A stretch of 64,000 nucleotides of DNA from Humulus lupulus (GCF_963169125.1 NC_084795.1:258163042-258227041), one strand, 5' to 3'. Positions 1 through 11,085 are shown, counted from the first letter of the stretch. A program made the numbers and translations. The notes: generated from the sequence alone by a model not told the origin.

Positions 1-552
1 CAGCTTCTAGGGCCCGAAGCTTTTAGGCAAGCTCAAGAAGCAGTAACGCTTATTAGACAGTGTATGCTTGCTGCTCAAAGCCGACAGAAAAGCTATGCAG
101 ATACCAAGAGACGCGATGTGGAGTTCCAAGTTGGAGATCAAGTCTTCCTGAAGATATCTCCTATGAAGGGTGTCAAGCGGTTCGGGAAGAAAGGCAAGCT
201 CAGTCCCCGATTCTTAGGTCCTTTTGAGATATTGGACAAAGTGGGACCAGTTGCGTATAGACTAGCCCTACCGCCAGCACTAGCCGATAGTCACAACGTC
301 TTCCACATCTCGATGTTACGCAAGTATGTGTCAGACCCATCTCACGTCCTCAAGTACGATACCATAGCACTCCAGAAAGACTTAAGTTACGAGGAACGAC
401 CGGTTAGCATCCTAGATAGGGGGATGAAGCAGTTACGGTCCAAGAGCTTTCCTATAGTTAAAGTCCTATGGAGCAATAGTTCTGAACGCGAGGCAACGTG
501 GGAGTTGGAAGAGGACATGCAGAGCCGGTATCCGGAGTTATTTGGTAAGTAA
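1..552 (+). pseudogene. Ty3/gypsy chromovirus pol, 3' end (integrase C-terminus and chromodomain)
   Basis: The frame is open from the first base and stops at 550-552, so the window cuts into a longer polyprotein. The visible 183 residues hold the integrase C-terminal fold (basic FGKKGKLSPRFLGPFEIL segment, then VAYRLALPP and HNVFHISMLRKY). They end in a chromodomain-like stretch (VKVLWSNSSEREATWELEEDM, then YPELF) typical of Tekay/Del-clade plant chromoviruses. Integrase inserts the cDNA copy and the chromodomain is thought to steer insertion towards marked heterochromatin. This piece has no stop, whereas the related copy at 28611-29414 has one. Its 3' LTR follows 36 bases later. The rest of the element lies left of the window. 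Confidence 0.9.
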
Positions 553-574
553 ATTTCGAGGACGAAATTCTTTT

Positions 575-588
575 TAGTAGGGGAGAAT
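575..588 (+). other. Polypurine tract of the gypsy element
   Basis: The purine-rich run TAGTAGGGGAGAAT lies directly before the TG of the 3' LTR. This is where plus-strand DNA synthesis is primed in LTR retrotransposons. The sister element has the same feature at 29441-29454. Confidence 0.75.
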
Positions 589-1117
589 TGTAGAGTCCAA
601 GAACTTTACTTAGCTAATTGTTTAGTAGTATTATAGTATGTTTAGTGTTATCATTGTTACTTTGGATTTTTGGTTCAGACCGGGAGTTATTTGGACACTC
701 ATAGTAGTACTTATAGATTTTCTAAGTTTAACCTATAGTTTAAGAATATTAAGTATAACCTAAGGTTTGATTAATGTGTCTGATATTAAGGAATATATTA
801 TTATATTATAAGGTTTAGACATCAACCAATAGGATTTTAAGCACATGTTTTGAATGGTAATTAAGGATTTAGTATTTTTGAGGATTAAATTAAATAAGGG
901 TAAAAGTTTGAATGTATAGGGTCAGTCAGCAGCTTTGAGCACGTTGAGGGCTTAGTCAAGGCTGTTTACTCCATTCAAACTCAGCTAAAAATGTGTAAAT
1001 TCGTGTTTAAATATTCAGCGTATGCCGATATATCGCAGCTATAGGGGGCGATATGTCGCAGCACGTAGATACGGAAAACACGAATCGATGCACGGTCGCC
1101 TCGGGAACAAAGGTCCA

Positions 1118-1152
1118 GGCGATATATCGCCTATAGGGGGCGATATATCGCC
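1118..1152. repeat. Paired 14-bp palindromes in LTR U3
   Basis: GGCGATATATCGCC occurs perfectly at 1118-1131 and 1139-1152, separated by a short TATAGGG spacer. Diverged half-copies lie at 1025-1060. The same arrangement sits in the U3 of the LTRs at about 22728-22760 and 29995-30025. A perfect palindrome repeated upstream of a TATA box suggests a protein-binding or hairpin element, but no factor is known to me. Confidence 0.7.
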
Positions 1153-1332
1153 TCCACCAGCATGAATTCAAATACATTTGAATTCTTTTCCCTTCAGCCA
1201 TTCAAACTCCTTCAACAGTCCAGCATCTTCTGAACGAGTCTTCAGCCTCTGCTGAACGATTATTCAAATGATTTTCACCTAAAAAGCCATTATTTTTATT
1301 CAAGTAAAATCAAGATATTTTCATTCCCAAAC

Positions 1333-1344
1333 TCTATAAATAGG
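1333..1344 (+). promoter_or_regulatory. LTR TATA box
   Basis: TCTATAAATAGG, a consensus plant TATA box, lies about 745 bp into the LTR. It is conserved at 22940-22950, 30202-30213 and 37961-37972 in the other LTR copies, which marks the probable U3/R boundary some 30 bp downstream. Confidence 0.75.
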
Positions 1345-1884
1345 ACCTAGTACCCAGCCATTATTCACCATTTGCTCTAAGTTCAGAGGCTGCTAGTGTT
1401 AAGTGAGTGAGAGAGTGTAAACACTTGGTTTGGGGAAAAACTATAAGCTTAAACATCATAAGCTTATCAAACACTTGGGAAGTAAGTGAGTGCTATAGTA
1501 TTTCGGTGGATGTTAGATTGATCTTGCAATCTTTGAGGTAAACCCAAAACTCTAGTCCTTTCTGTATTCTATGTTATTTCTTTTCTCAAAACCTTCTACT
1601 CAGTCCCCTAACCTTATTCTTATTTTTGGTTAGGGAATCCAAGTTCTTAAGCACTTAAGTGGTGGTAAGCATATTTTCGTTTAATGGTTTAGTCTTCCTA
1701 TTCTCTTTCATTTCATCTCCTTTCTTTAGACTCACCCTTGTTCATTGTGGTTTTAGGAGTGTTCCAAAAGTCCTAACTCAGTCCATTTTATCCCGGTAAC
1801 TTTGGTAAGGAAAATAGGCTAGAATTAATATGTTATGTGCTTATGTTATCTATATGTTTATGTTATTAAAAGTGTTATGATATG

Positions 1885-2030
1885 TATATGTGTATGTAGG
1901 CTTGGGCATATGACCCATATGACTAACAAGACCCCAAATGGGTTATAGGCATATGACCTACTTAGCTAGTAGGACCCCATTAACCCCATGGGCATATGCT
2001 TGTTTAGTCTATGGGACCCCAAGTAATAAT
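1885..2030 (+). repeat. Tandem GGGCATATGAC repeats in LTR
   Basis: Three diverged units of roughly 60 bp each carry GGCATATGACC, then TAGTAGGACCCC or AAGACCCCA. The pattern recurs in the other LTR copies of the family (about 23500-23620, 30760-30880 and 38515-38630), so it is a family feature and not a local duplication. Confidence 0.6.
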
Positions 2031-2506
2031 GGCCATTATAATAAGTGTATGTTATATGTATTATGTTAAGTCTTTATGTTTTCTTATGAAATTGTGTATA
2101 TGACTATGTGTTAGGTTTTTCCTTGCTGGGCATTAGGCTCACTCCTTTCTGTTTATGTGCAGGAAAATAAGCTTAGAGGCGGTAAGATTCGTGATGCTTG
2201 GGAGGATGTGTATCGATGATGAATGGAGTCAAGGGGCCGAGCGTTATCGATTCGAGGATGTAGTCTCCTTTTATGTTTTTTATGGTTTTACATGTATTTT
2301 CCGCATTATTATGTAATGTCTTTTATTTTAAATCTTATTTTGTTTTAAAGACAATGGGATCCCAAAATCCTTCTTAGTATTCTGTTTCTTTGTAAATAAC
2401 TCTTATTTTCAAGTTACTCAATAAATTATGGTATTTTCGTAAAATGTAAGTTTTTATGTATAGTTTCGATAATGGTCCAATTAGTCTAGATTAGTGGGTC
2501 ATTACA

Positions 2507-5464
2507 CTGCCTCATGTTCAGTTCCTTTTGTGTGAAAAAGTATTTCAGACTTTTGTGGTTAGTGTATATCTCACACTTATCTCCGTATAGGTGATGTCTC
2601 CATATCTTGAGTGCGAACACTACAGCTGCCAATTCAAGGTCATGAGTGGGATATCGCTGCTCATAATCCTTGAGTTGTCTGGAAGCATAAGCTACCACCT
2701 TCCCTTCTTTCATCAACACGCATCCCAAGCCGTTCTTTGATGCATCACAGTACACCACAAATTTTCCGCCCTCAGTGGGAACACAAAGGATAGGCGCGGA
2801 AATCAACTTATCCTTCATGGTCTGAAAACTCTCTTCACATTTTTCTGTCCATGCAAACTTCTGATGTTTCCGGGTTAAGTTTGTCAATGGGGTAGCGATC
2901 TTCGAGAAACCCTCGACAAACCTCCTATAATAACCTGCAAACCCTAAGAAACTCTAAACATCTGAGGCATTCTTTGGCTGGGGCCAGTCTCTAATGGCCT
3001 CCATCTTTGATGGGTCTACTGCAATCCCATCCTTAGAGACTATGTGCCCTAAGAAGGTTACCTGTTCCAGCCAAAACTCGCATTTAGAGAACTTGGCGTA
3101 CAACCGATGTTCCCTTAATCTGTTCAGAGTCAATCTCAAATGCTCTTCGTGCTCCTCCTTGGTCTTTGAGTAAATGAGGATATCATCAATAAACACTGCT
3201 ATGAACTTGTCCAAGAAATCCTTAAATACCCTATTCATCATATCCATAAAGATTGCTGGGGCGTTGATGAATCTAAAGAACATCACTAACAATTCATAGT
3301 GCCCATAGCGAGTTCTGAAGGCCATTTTTGGAATGTCTCCCTCTTTAACTTTCAATTAATGGTACCCAGATCGCAGATCAATCTTCGAGAACACTGAAGC
3401 CCCTTGTAGCTGATCAAAAAGGCTGTCTATCCTAGGCAAAGGATACTTATTCTTAATGGTGACCTTATTGAGCTCTCGGTAATCAATGCACATTCTCATA
3501 CTCCCGTCCTTCTTCTTCACAAATAGGACTGGTGCTCCCCATGGCGAATGGCTAGGTCTTATGAACCCTTTGTCCAACAACTCCTGTAGTTGGTTCTTAA
3601 GTTCCTTTAACTCCACTGGCGCCATTCGATATGGTGTTTTAGATATCGGTGCAGTTTCAGGTGCAAGCTTGATTACAAACTCGATCTCTCTGTGCGGGGG
3701 TAGTCCTGGTAATTCTTCGGGAAACACCTCTGGGAACTCACAAACAATATGTACATTTTCTGGCTTTAGTTCTGACTCCTTGGACTTATCCACTACACTG
3801 GCAAGGAACTCCGAAAATCCATGTTGCATCATATTCCGTGCTTCCAGTGCAGATATTATGGGTGTTCGATAGCCTGCTACTTCACCTCTAAAGGAGAGAA
3901 CCTCTCCTTCCTTTGGCCTGAACTCTATGATCTTCTTTCGACAGTCTATCGTAGCCCCATGTTTGGATAACCAATCCATGCCTAGTATGACATCATAATC
4001 CGGTATACTCAGTTCTATAAGATCTGCTGGGCACTCTGTACCTTCTACTGTTACAGGTGTTGATGGTAACCACTTATTTGACAACATCATATCTCCCGAT
4101 GGCAACAATGTACTAAAGGTATGTTCAAACATCTTAAAAGGCATATTCAGTCTATCAATCACATTCATGGAAACATAGGAATGAGTTGCTCCAGAATCAA
4201 TTAAGACTCTACACATTGTACCAAATATAGGGAGCTGACCTGTAACCACGGTGTTGTTATTGGCCGCTTCATTCTGAGTTAAGGCGAAGACTCTTGCTGG
4301 CACCAGATTGCTATTATTATTCTATCCCGCCTTCAACTGTGGACAATTCTTCCGCAAGTGTCCTGTCTGGCCGCACTTGAAGCATTTGTTGGAACCGGCC
4401 TGGCACTCGACTCGGTTGCCCTGTTGGTTCCCACGGTTCCGGTCATTGAAGCGGTTATTGCGGTTGCTATTGTTTTGAGAGTTGTGGTTGTTGCTGTTCG
4501 TGACTAGAGGTCTAGGTCTTTTATCAACCCCACTATTCTGCCCTTAGATAGCCTTTCTCTTGTTGCTCTCATGGAAGTTCTTGTTGCGGTGGTTCTCTCT
4601 TCTAGCGCCATTATCCTTCCATATTCGTTCCTCTAAATATTCAGCCTCAAGAGCTCTATCCAATACCTCTGCATAACTGACCACCTCAGCACTGGTCATC
4701 CTAACATCCCTCGCGATCATCGGTTTGAGTCCCCTTACAAACCTTTGGACTCACAATGCATCAATCGGCACCACTTCAGGGGAAAACTTGGCCAATCGAT
4801 TGAACTTCTGTGCATAGTCGGTGACCGAAAGGCTCCCTTGAACCAGAGTTATAAATTCATCAACCTTAGTTGCTAGCACCGCTGGACTGTAATACTTCTT
4901 ACCGAATGCCTGGACAAACTGCGCCCAAGTTATGGTATTTGGATCACGGCTCTGTTTAGTCACGTCCCACCAAATCCGTGCATCCATCTTAAGTAGATAA
5001 GTTGCGCAGGAAACCCTTTGGCGATCATCTAACTCCATATGATCAAAAATAGCCTCAACAGACCTTAGCCAATCTTCTGCCACCATTGGATCAGCTTTCC
5101 CTTCAAACGTCGGTGGGGCTTGTTTCTTGAAGCGTTCATATACTGATTCGAACCCATAGGCTACAGGTAGTGGTGCAGGTGGTGGTACTGGAGGCTGAGG
5201 TTGAGCCACGGGTACTTGAGGTATGGGGTGCGTTTGAGATGTCTGTGGTGCTTGTCTAGCTTGCGCTAGTTCCTCATCTCTTAGTCTCAACTGTTCTCTT
5301 AACCTTGCCACCTCTACAGCCAGGTCCACAGTTGGCGCTGCTGGAGCTACAGGTTGAACAGATGGCACTTCAACGTCAGGGATGGCCATAGTTTCAGACC
5401 TTGTGGAGGCACCCTTTCCTCTGCCTCTACCTCTTCCCCTTCCTCCTCTTCCTCTGGTTGACAT
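2507..5464 (-). pseudogene. Gypsy gag-pol polyprotein, broken and truncated
   Basis: Starts at the ATG at 5464 with an Arg/Gly-rich N-terminus. Next come the retrotransposon gag domain (YERFKKQAPPTFEG about residue 110, then WLRSVEAIF), a CCHC zinc knuckle around 4340-4385 (CFKCGQTGHLRKNC), an aspartic protease with intact DSGA about 4190, and reverse transcriptase with [19 protein letters not shown] and the catalytic FIDD about 3185. RNase H keeps the first catalytic Asp (VYCDAS) but has YTNHKSL where YTDHKSL is usual. In-frame stops lie at 4751-4753, 4544-4546, 4322-4324, 3356-3358 and 2954-2956. Four of them look like CGA, CAA or CAG turned to TGA, TAA or TAG. Sequence ends abruptly at LNMRQ where the other element inserted. 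Confidence 0.9.
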
Positions 5465-5729
5465 GATGAAGTTCTAAGGTAATCACAGGAAAAATCATAA
5501 GGAAGGAACATTACATATTGATGGATATTTGTAAATCATGCATTCACATCACATCACTTAAAATTTGCAATAAAATATCCATAGTATTCAAAATGTTTAA
5601 AATATTCCAAAATTAAACAATCCCAAAAAGTGTTTAATTAACCAAAACATATATCCTTAAGGTCTTGGAAAATTATTATTATTCCATCTTATATATTGGC
5701 ACCCCCATACGACGATTACGAAATGGACT

Positions 5730-6284
5730 CTAGTCCTCGACGGTGGACTCGTCCTCTGAATTGTAATAAAAGACGTTTTCAGGGATGTGGAAATAGCCGG
5801 GAGCACTCGCCATTATCTCCATGCTCGCGGTCAGACACGGTATAGCTCGCAGTACTTCCTCAACTACCGTTTCTCCTTCCACGTCATGCACCATCTCTAA
5901 ACGCTCCTCTTTTTCGCCATTATCGGTCTTTACTAGCACCAACTCCAGACGACTAAGGTCATATCTTGCCAGAAAGTCGCGATTCGTAAACTCCATGGTG
6001 CTAAACTCCATGTCATCTAGCACAACGTTATTCCATGATTGATGTAACTATCGAAGAGCCTCCGGGTGCATCGATAAAGCTTCACTCATCACCCAGAATT
6101 GTTCTATTGGCCAAAGCAAGGCTCCCCTCTTATTCATTATTCCTTGGATACAATCGCAGACCTCCTTTGTCGTCTTTAAAATCGCCATGCGCCAATCATC
6201 AGGATCCTCGTCAAGCTCGACTCGTGGAATCGCGCAGATCTCCTTAAGCAATTGTTTCCTTGTCGTTCTTAACATAGGAGGCAT
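5730..6284 (-). pseudogene. Pre-gag leader ORF of the minus gypsy element
   Basis: Two abutting frames, 6284-6048 (starting MPPMLRTTRKQ) and 6023-5730 (ending in an acidic YNSEDESTVED tail), together make about 175 residues between primer binding site and gag. One frame change or stop near 6040 separates them. I recognise no domain. The sister element also has a broken leader ORF with an acidic tail (24268-24729), so a protein encoded ahead of gag may be a shared trait. The two proteins do not obviously align by eye. Confidence 0.5.
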
Positions 6285-6430
6285 TTTATCTACTGCAGTT
6301 TACTATAGAAAATTAAATAAAACAAATAGAAGCAAGTTATAACACATAAGAAAATACTTACGACGCGGTGAAGTGAGATTTTCCCGTCTTTAGCGTGTAT
6401 GGGGGGGGGGATCCTTGGAAACATGGACGA

Positions 6431-6445
6431 CCGTCTCTGATACCA
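6431..6445 (-). other. Primer binding site (initiator Met tRNA type)
   Basis: On the minus strand the bases read TGGTATCAGAGACGG, the usual plant retrotransposon primer site complementary to the 3' end of initiator Met tRNA. It is two bases from the LTR end, which fixes the 5' LTR boundary at 6448. Confidence 0.85.
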
Positions 6446-6447
6446 TT

Positions 6448-7171
6448 TGTAAAGAACACCCTAAACTAATACTTATAAAACATTCACATAACATTGTTTA
6501 TAAAAGAATACCACTCATTATCAAGGTCTCAGTAAGGACTTGCTTAAAACCATGCAAGTTGGCACCATTAGTTTTAAAAGAAAACATGAATTTTTATGCA
6601 AAGTTCAAAAGAACCAAAAATTAAATAACTAAGTCCCACTGATAATTTGGAAAGTCTCTTAAAACATAAAATAATTTAAATGGCGTTCTAAGATGATCGT
6701 TTTTTCGTCCATAGGATGCCCCACGCCATACACCCCACGACGATAGAACTCCTCACGTCACCACGCGTGCCATAAAGAAATCCTATTTGCTACCTAGAAG
6801 GAAAGTAAGGGGGTGAGATAAAAGCCCAGTAAGGAAGTACAAACAATAAGCAAGTAAGGATACCACAAATGCGAACACTAACGTTCATCTAACACATCAT
6901 GGCATATCATAAAATTATCGTAACATATCATCATAGCATATCATAACGTAATCGTAACATATCATCATATCACATTCATACAGCATACATGATGAGCATG
7001 GCCCGCTAGTTGACCATGTCACCCTATGAGGTAAACAAGAGTCTCTGGTCCTTCAATAACCTCGGCGCGTTCGCCCTAGGAGTTACGTCTTTATATCCTT
7101 AGTAACTCGTTTGATGTGTCGCGTTCATCACGCTAACATCCATAAACATATCATATTCATACAAGCCAACA
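6448..7171 (-). mobile_element. 5' LTR (partial) of minus gypsy element; left arm of palindrome
   Basis: Read on the minus strand it ends GTTCTTTACA next to the primer site. It carries the same sequence, inverted, as 7888-8659, for example the GCGTTCATCACGCTAACATC stretch near 7121. Homology to the right arm stops near 7171. A 5' end for this LTR copy cannot be placed with confidence, so it may be truncated or its upstream part may lie in the spacer. Confidence 0.75.
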
Positions 7172-7887
7172 TACATCACACTTAAAAATATATTTTTCTC
7201 ACATCATTTATGTAACACAATTAACCAATGTTAAAATTTATATTAAACATAGGTATTTTAATTAATTCCAAGCTTTTTGTTAATTCTTTGTAATTTGAGA
7301 TTGATAAATGAAATTGTCACATATTTTATTTTAAGCTAAATCAAATTATTTTTTAAAATAAAATGATGTTTTGAGAAATTTAATCAACCTAGAAATTTTA
7401 AGAAAAATAAAGCATGCTATATGTCTATTAATTTTAAAACGATAAAAGTAAGAAATGTAGAATTATCGTTTTTTTTAAATGTCTCAATTACGCAATGTTC
7501 CCACGTACGCATGTTACATGCAAATCAACTTTTACGTCCAAAATTATGTTCATTATTCAACTATGTGGTTTTTATAGAAAGATCATGCATGTAAAATAGG
7601 TAAAATGAGCATTATTCTTTTATGGCTTTATGTGTAGTTAAGTATAATTGCATGTGTGTAACTATTATTATGTGTCCATGGCCCATGCACACATGAGTTG
7701 TATGGAAGGGAAAAATAGTAATTTTATGAACCTAAGAAATGTTGTTTTGGTTATGGTATAGGCTCGTTGAGAGGTTGTGAAATTTCTTAGCTCGGACCTG
7801 AGGTAAGGAAGTTAGTTAGATTCTATGATTTTATGCTATGAATGGTAAGACTGTTGTATAAATGAATTGTTATGAATTATGAATGCC
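7172..7887. other. Spacer between inverted LTR arms
   Basis: About 716 bp, AT-rich, without a coding frame. The right part (about 7720-7887) reads like the upstream part of the plus-oriented LTR. A near-palindrome around 7671-7693 (TGTGTCCATGGCCCATGCAC and on) could be where two LTR 5' ends meet, but this is not established. Confidence 0.4.
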
Positions 7888-8659
7888 ATAATGTGATGAT
7901 ATGTTGGCTTGTATGAATATGACATGTTTATGGATGTTAGCGTGATGAACGCGACACATCAAACGAGTTACTAAGGATATAAAGACGTAACTCCTAGGGC
8001 GGACGCGCCGAGGTTATTCAAGGACCAGAGACTCTTGTTTAACTCATAGGGTGACATGGAAAACTAGCGGGCCATGCTCATCATGTATGCTGTATGAATG
8101 TGATATGATGATATGTTACGATTACGTTATGATATGCTATGATGATATGTTACGAAAACGTTATGATATGCTATGATGATATGTTACGATAATGTTATGA
8201 TATGCCATGATGTGTTAGATGAACGTTAGTGTTCGTATTTGTGGTATCCTTACTTGATTATTGTTTGTACTTTCTTACTGGGCTTTTAGCTCACCCCCTT
8301 ACTTTCCTTCCAGGTAGAAAATAGGATTTCTTTATGGCACGTGTGGTGACGTGAGGAGTTCTATCGTCGTGGGGTGTATGGCGTGGGGCATCCTATGGAC
8401 GGAAAAACGATCATCTTAGAACGCCATTTAAATTATGTTATGTTTTAAGAGACTTTCCAAATTATCAGTGGGACTTAGTTATTTAATTTTTGTTTCTTTT
8501 GAACTTTGCAAAAAAATTCATGTTTTCTTTTAAAACTAATGGCGCCAACTTGCATGGTTTTAAGCAAGTCCCCACTGAGACCTTGATAATGAGTGGTATT
8601 CTTTTATAAATAATGTTATGTGAATGTTTTATAAGTATTAGTTTAGGGCGTTCTTTACA
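7888..8659 (+). mobile_element. Plus-oriented LTR copy; right arm of palindrome
   Basis: Nearly the exact reverse complement of 6448-7171, ending TTCTTTACA at 8659. It has one more unit than the left arm of a roughly 39-55 bp minisatellite built on ATGATATGTTACGATAACGT (about 8095-8215). No primer site follows the end, so it is a 3' LTR, a solo LTR or an inverted duplication. It probably extends left into the spacer. Confidence 0.75.
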
Positions 8660-9012
8660 AAAACTTCACTATTATTATGGTTGTGGCCCTTTGGAGTGGC
8701 AGATCAGTGGCCTTAAGTTCAGCATTTTTTCTTTCAAACATATCCTTGCTGCTCCCCACCCTAACTCACTCTTTCCTATTTATTTATTCAAAATCGAATC
8801 AGAATCAGAGAAGAGCCAGAATCAAAATTCAAAAGAGCAAAGGCAGAAAAACTAATCCAAGAATTTAACCATTTTGAAGTTCAGATTACAAAAATACTAG
8901 ACATACAAGTGACCACTTTAAATCGCCAATCCTATTTGCTTATAATGACTATATAGCTAGTACTTTTGGTCTAATTTTCTTTTCTTCGTCTTCTTTTTAT
9001 TTTTATGTACAG

Positions 9013-9253
9013 TCAAAACAAAGAAGGGAACTTGATCTTGCTAATATACATCTGCAACTTGAGGACACAGAACCATATTCAATCCACAATGCTTTAGAGG
9101 TGAGAGAAGTTGAATTAAAAAGTCTACAAGAAGTCCTAGATAGGCTTTGCTTTGGAAATAAATCATATGAGACAGGAGCTATGAAGTGTGGCTTGTTAAA
9201 TAGAGTAAAAAATCACATTTCAATTATAGCAAAGTGTAATGAGATATGGAAGA
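9013..9253 (+). pseudogene. Exon-like fragment, unidentified gene
   Basis: An open stretch of about 80 codons lies between a good acceptor (TTTTATGTACAG) and a consensus donor (GTGAGTAA). It encodes a charged, helical-looking peptide (QRRELDLANIHLQLEDTEPY, then VELKSLQEVLDRLCFG and LLNRVKNHISIIAKCNEIWK). I do not recognise the family. The splice signals and lack of stops suggest a captured exon like its neighbours, not chance. Confidence 0.4.
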
Positions 9254-9754
9254 GTGAGTAAAGAGCATCAAAATTCTACTCTGCTAATACCATTAAAACC
9301 AAACACATAAAACACTGTCTCTAAGAGAAACACATAAAACACTGTCTCTAAGAATCATTATTAATTATTCATTTATTTTTATTTCTGATTAAAAAAATAC
9401 AAAACATAGAGAATTTATAGATAATTATTAATATATATATGATGAATTTTCTAAGAACATAGTCACTGGTCAGGTCTTATAGCAATGATATATAAAGTAA
9501 TCCATGGTCAAAATTTAATGAACAAGTTAAATCTTATTATTATTTTGCTGATAAATTGAACTAGTGACTAATAAAATTTAAAGAAGTACACATATATACT
9601 AAAATGATATATTCCCATCATTTTTTATGACTTTGCAGTAAAAAATAAGAAGTTGAATTCAACTGGGGGGTCAGAAACTTTGAACTTGGTAGATTAACTA
9701 GAGACCAAAATAAAACAAAACTCATCAACTATTATATTATTGACCAGTTATAAT

Positions 9755-9911
9755 AATATGAGTTTAAACGATTCAAGGACTCCCCTGTTTGGTCCATATT
9801 CATTTATCAATATTTCATGTGGAAAAGAAGAAATAGATGATGTTCAATATGGCTGGAAAAACATGGTTGAGGTGGCTTTAGTGATGAGAATTGTTCAGAA
9901 TCTGTACAAAG
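9755..9911 (+). pseudogene. SEN1/MAA3-like helicase exon fragment
   Basis: The peptide LFGPYSFINISCGKEEIDD followed by WKNMVEVALVMRIVQNLYK resembles a stretch of plant SEN1-like superfamily-1 RNA/DNA helicases (large Arabidopsis family of ATP-dependent helicases), shortly before the conserved motif that begins GVISPY in intact members. A splice donor (AAG/GTATCT) follows at 9912, so this is the 3' end of an exon. Neither Walker motif is present. It is too short to be functional and is read as a captured fragment. Identification rests on remembered family sequence. Confidence 0.6.
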
Positions 9912-10901
9912 GTATCTCACTGCATGCATCACTCTATTATACTTGGATTTTCTACATGCATAACAATCTTTCATTCATGAATACATGCATGATGGATGGT
10001 TCTTATTTTCTATACAAGCTTCAAATAATGTATGACATATATATTGATATGTATATTCAACATGACAGTGCTTCTATGCAAGACATAAACTAGTCACAAG
10101 TGTACTTACTTCTCATGGAATATTAGAATTTCTTACAAGACTTCCATGATCCAAGATTCGTGGAAATTAAACCTACAAAAACCAAACACATCAAAGTTAA
10201 GTCAAGAGATAAAATAAACCTAATATCCCAAAAGTCAAAGGTAATGTGAAATAATAGAAAAAAGTGGAAGAGCCCAAACAACAAACATTATGAAGACAAA
10301 ATATATACACAAATCTTAGATTTACAGTTTTTTTTATATTTGAAATAGAGGGGGATCAATAACAAAAGTAAAAAATATATCTAAGTACAATATCTATGAA
10401 TGTAATGAACTAGCATGAGCTTTTTTTTGTACCTTCAATACAAGACCAGAGTAAGAGAACCGTATAGCTAGTCTAAAAAAATTCAAAGCTCCACAAATAT
10501 ACAATATATAAAGTCACTTTAAATAAATTCCATAACCTTTAATATTGTCTTAGTTTAGACAAAGTTCAAGCAAGTTTATTTATTCTCCAGAGCCACAAAC
10601 AGAGAAAAACTAGGTGTTTTATATAGGAGCATTAATTTAAAGATCCAATCCTAGGAAGATCAGAGCCACAAACAGAGAAAAACTTATAACCCGCATGCAT
10701 AGGAAGATCATGAAATTTCTAGGAAGTACGAAGCATAAATGTAGAAAGACAGCTCTAACGTACTGACCTGTTCAGAAAATAAAAGTGTTACTCAATTATC
10801 AACACATAAAAAGCATAGAACAACAAGATTCAATTGCTACTGCAAAAGCAGAAAACATAGAAACAAATGACCAAAACTCCAGACAAGAGAACTACATGTA
10901 C

Positions 10902-11085
10902 CATTAAACACCATTCTACATACAAAGAGCATGTTAATTGCTAAGGCAACTGCTGATACACCGAAGAAACCAGAAGGCGAATACCGCTGAGATGCCTTTG
11001 AACAAGCTATAACATACACAGCACAAAGTTCGTACACACAAAGAAGAGCAACAGCTAAAAGTAAAAGAACAGCAACAATTCTTGT
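10902..11085 (-). pseudogene. DEK1 calpain-type protease fragment (membrane region)
   Basis: On the minus strand this encodes a hydrophobic stretch, then YELCAVYVIACSKASQRYSP, GFFGVSAVALAINMLFVCRM and VFNG, followed by a GT donor at 10901. It resembles the transmembrane region of plant DEFECTIVE KERNEL 1, the single calpain-like protease needed for epidermal identity. Compared with the usual GFFFGVSA one Phe codon is missing. Only about 60 residues of a protein over 2000 long remain, with no protease domain. Frames through 11203 on this strand add nothing recognisable. Confidence 0.6.

Larger units (their letters stand above)
589..2506 (+). mobile_element. 3' LTR of plus-strand gypsy element (TGTAGAG...CATTACA family)
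   Basis: Starts TGTAGAGTCC right after the polypurine tract and ends GGTCATTACA. Its 1918 bp match, with scattered differences, the LTRs at 22215-24114 and 29455-31377. The right edge abuts an antisense RNase H reading frame (2507 onward), so this element inserted into another gypsy element in the opposite orientation. The other flank lies outside the window, so the target duplication cannot be checked. The LTR holds a TATA box, two GGCGATATATCGCC palindromes in U3, and a string of GGGCATATGACC-type repeats downstream. Confidence 0.92.
2507..7171 (-). mobile_element. Minus-strand Ty3/gypsy element, 5' half
   Basis: On the minus strand this runs from a partial 5' LTR (6448-7171) through primer site, leader ORFs, gag, protease and reverse transcriptase into RNase H. 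RNase H is cut at 2507 by the plus-strand gypsy LTR. The missing half (rest of RNase H, integrase, 3' LTR) should lie left of the window, beyond the intruder's other LTR. Domain order and sequence place it in the same chromovirus group as the intruder, but in a different family: its LTR is unrelated (GTTCTTTACA end) and its gag differs. Confidence 0.88.

Noticed and set aside
1007..1201. Minus-strand frame with RRYIAPYRRYIA repeats
   Set aside because: It is only the translation of the palindromic GGCGATATATCGCC repeats of the LTR U3.
3486..3872. 128-codon plus-strand frame
   Set aside because: It is antisense to the gypsy reverse transcriptase and protease coding sequence and has no family signature of its own.
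8613..8868. Two overlapping plus-strand frames just right of the inverted LTR
   Set aside because: No recognisable domain, no splice-bounded structure, and low-complexity Asn/Gln/Lys ends; treated as chance frames.
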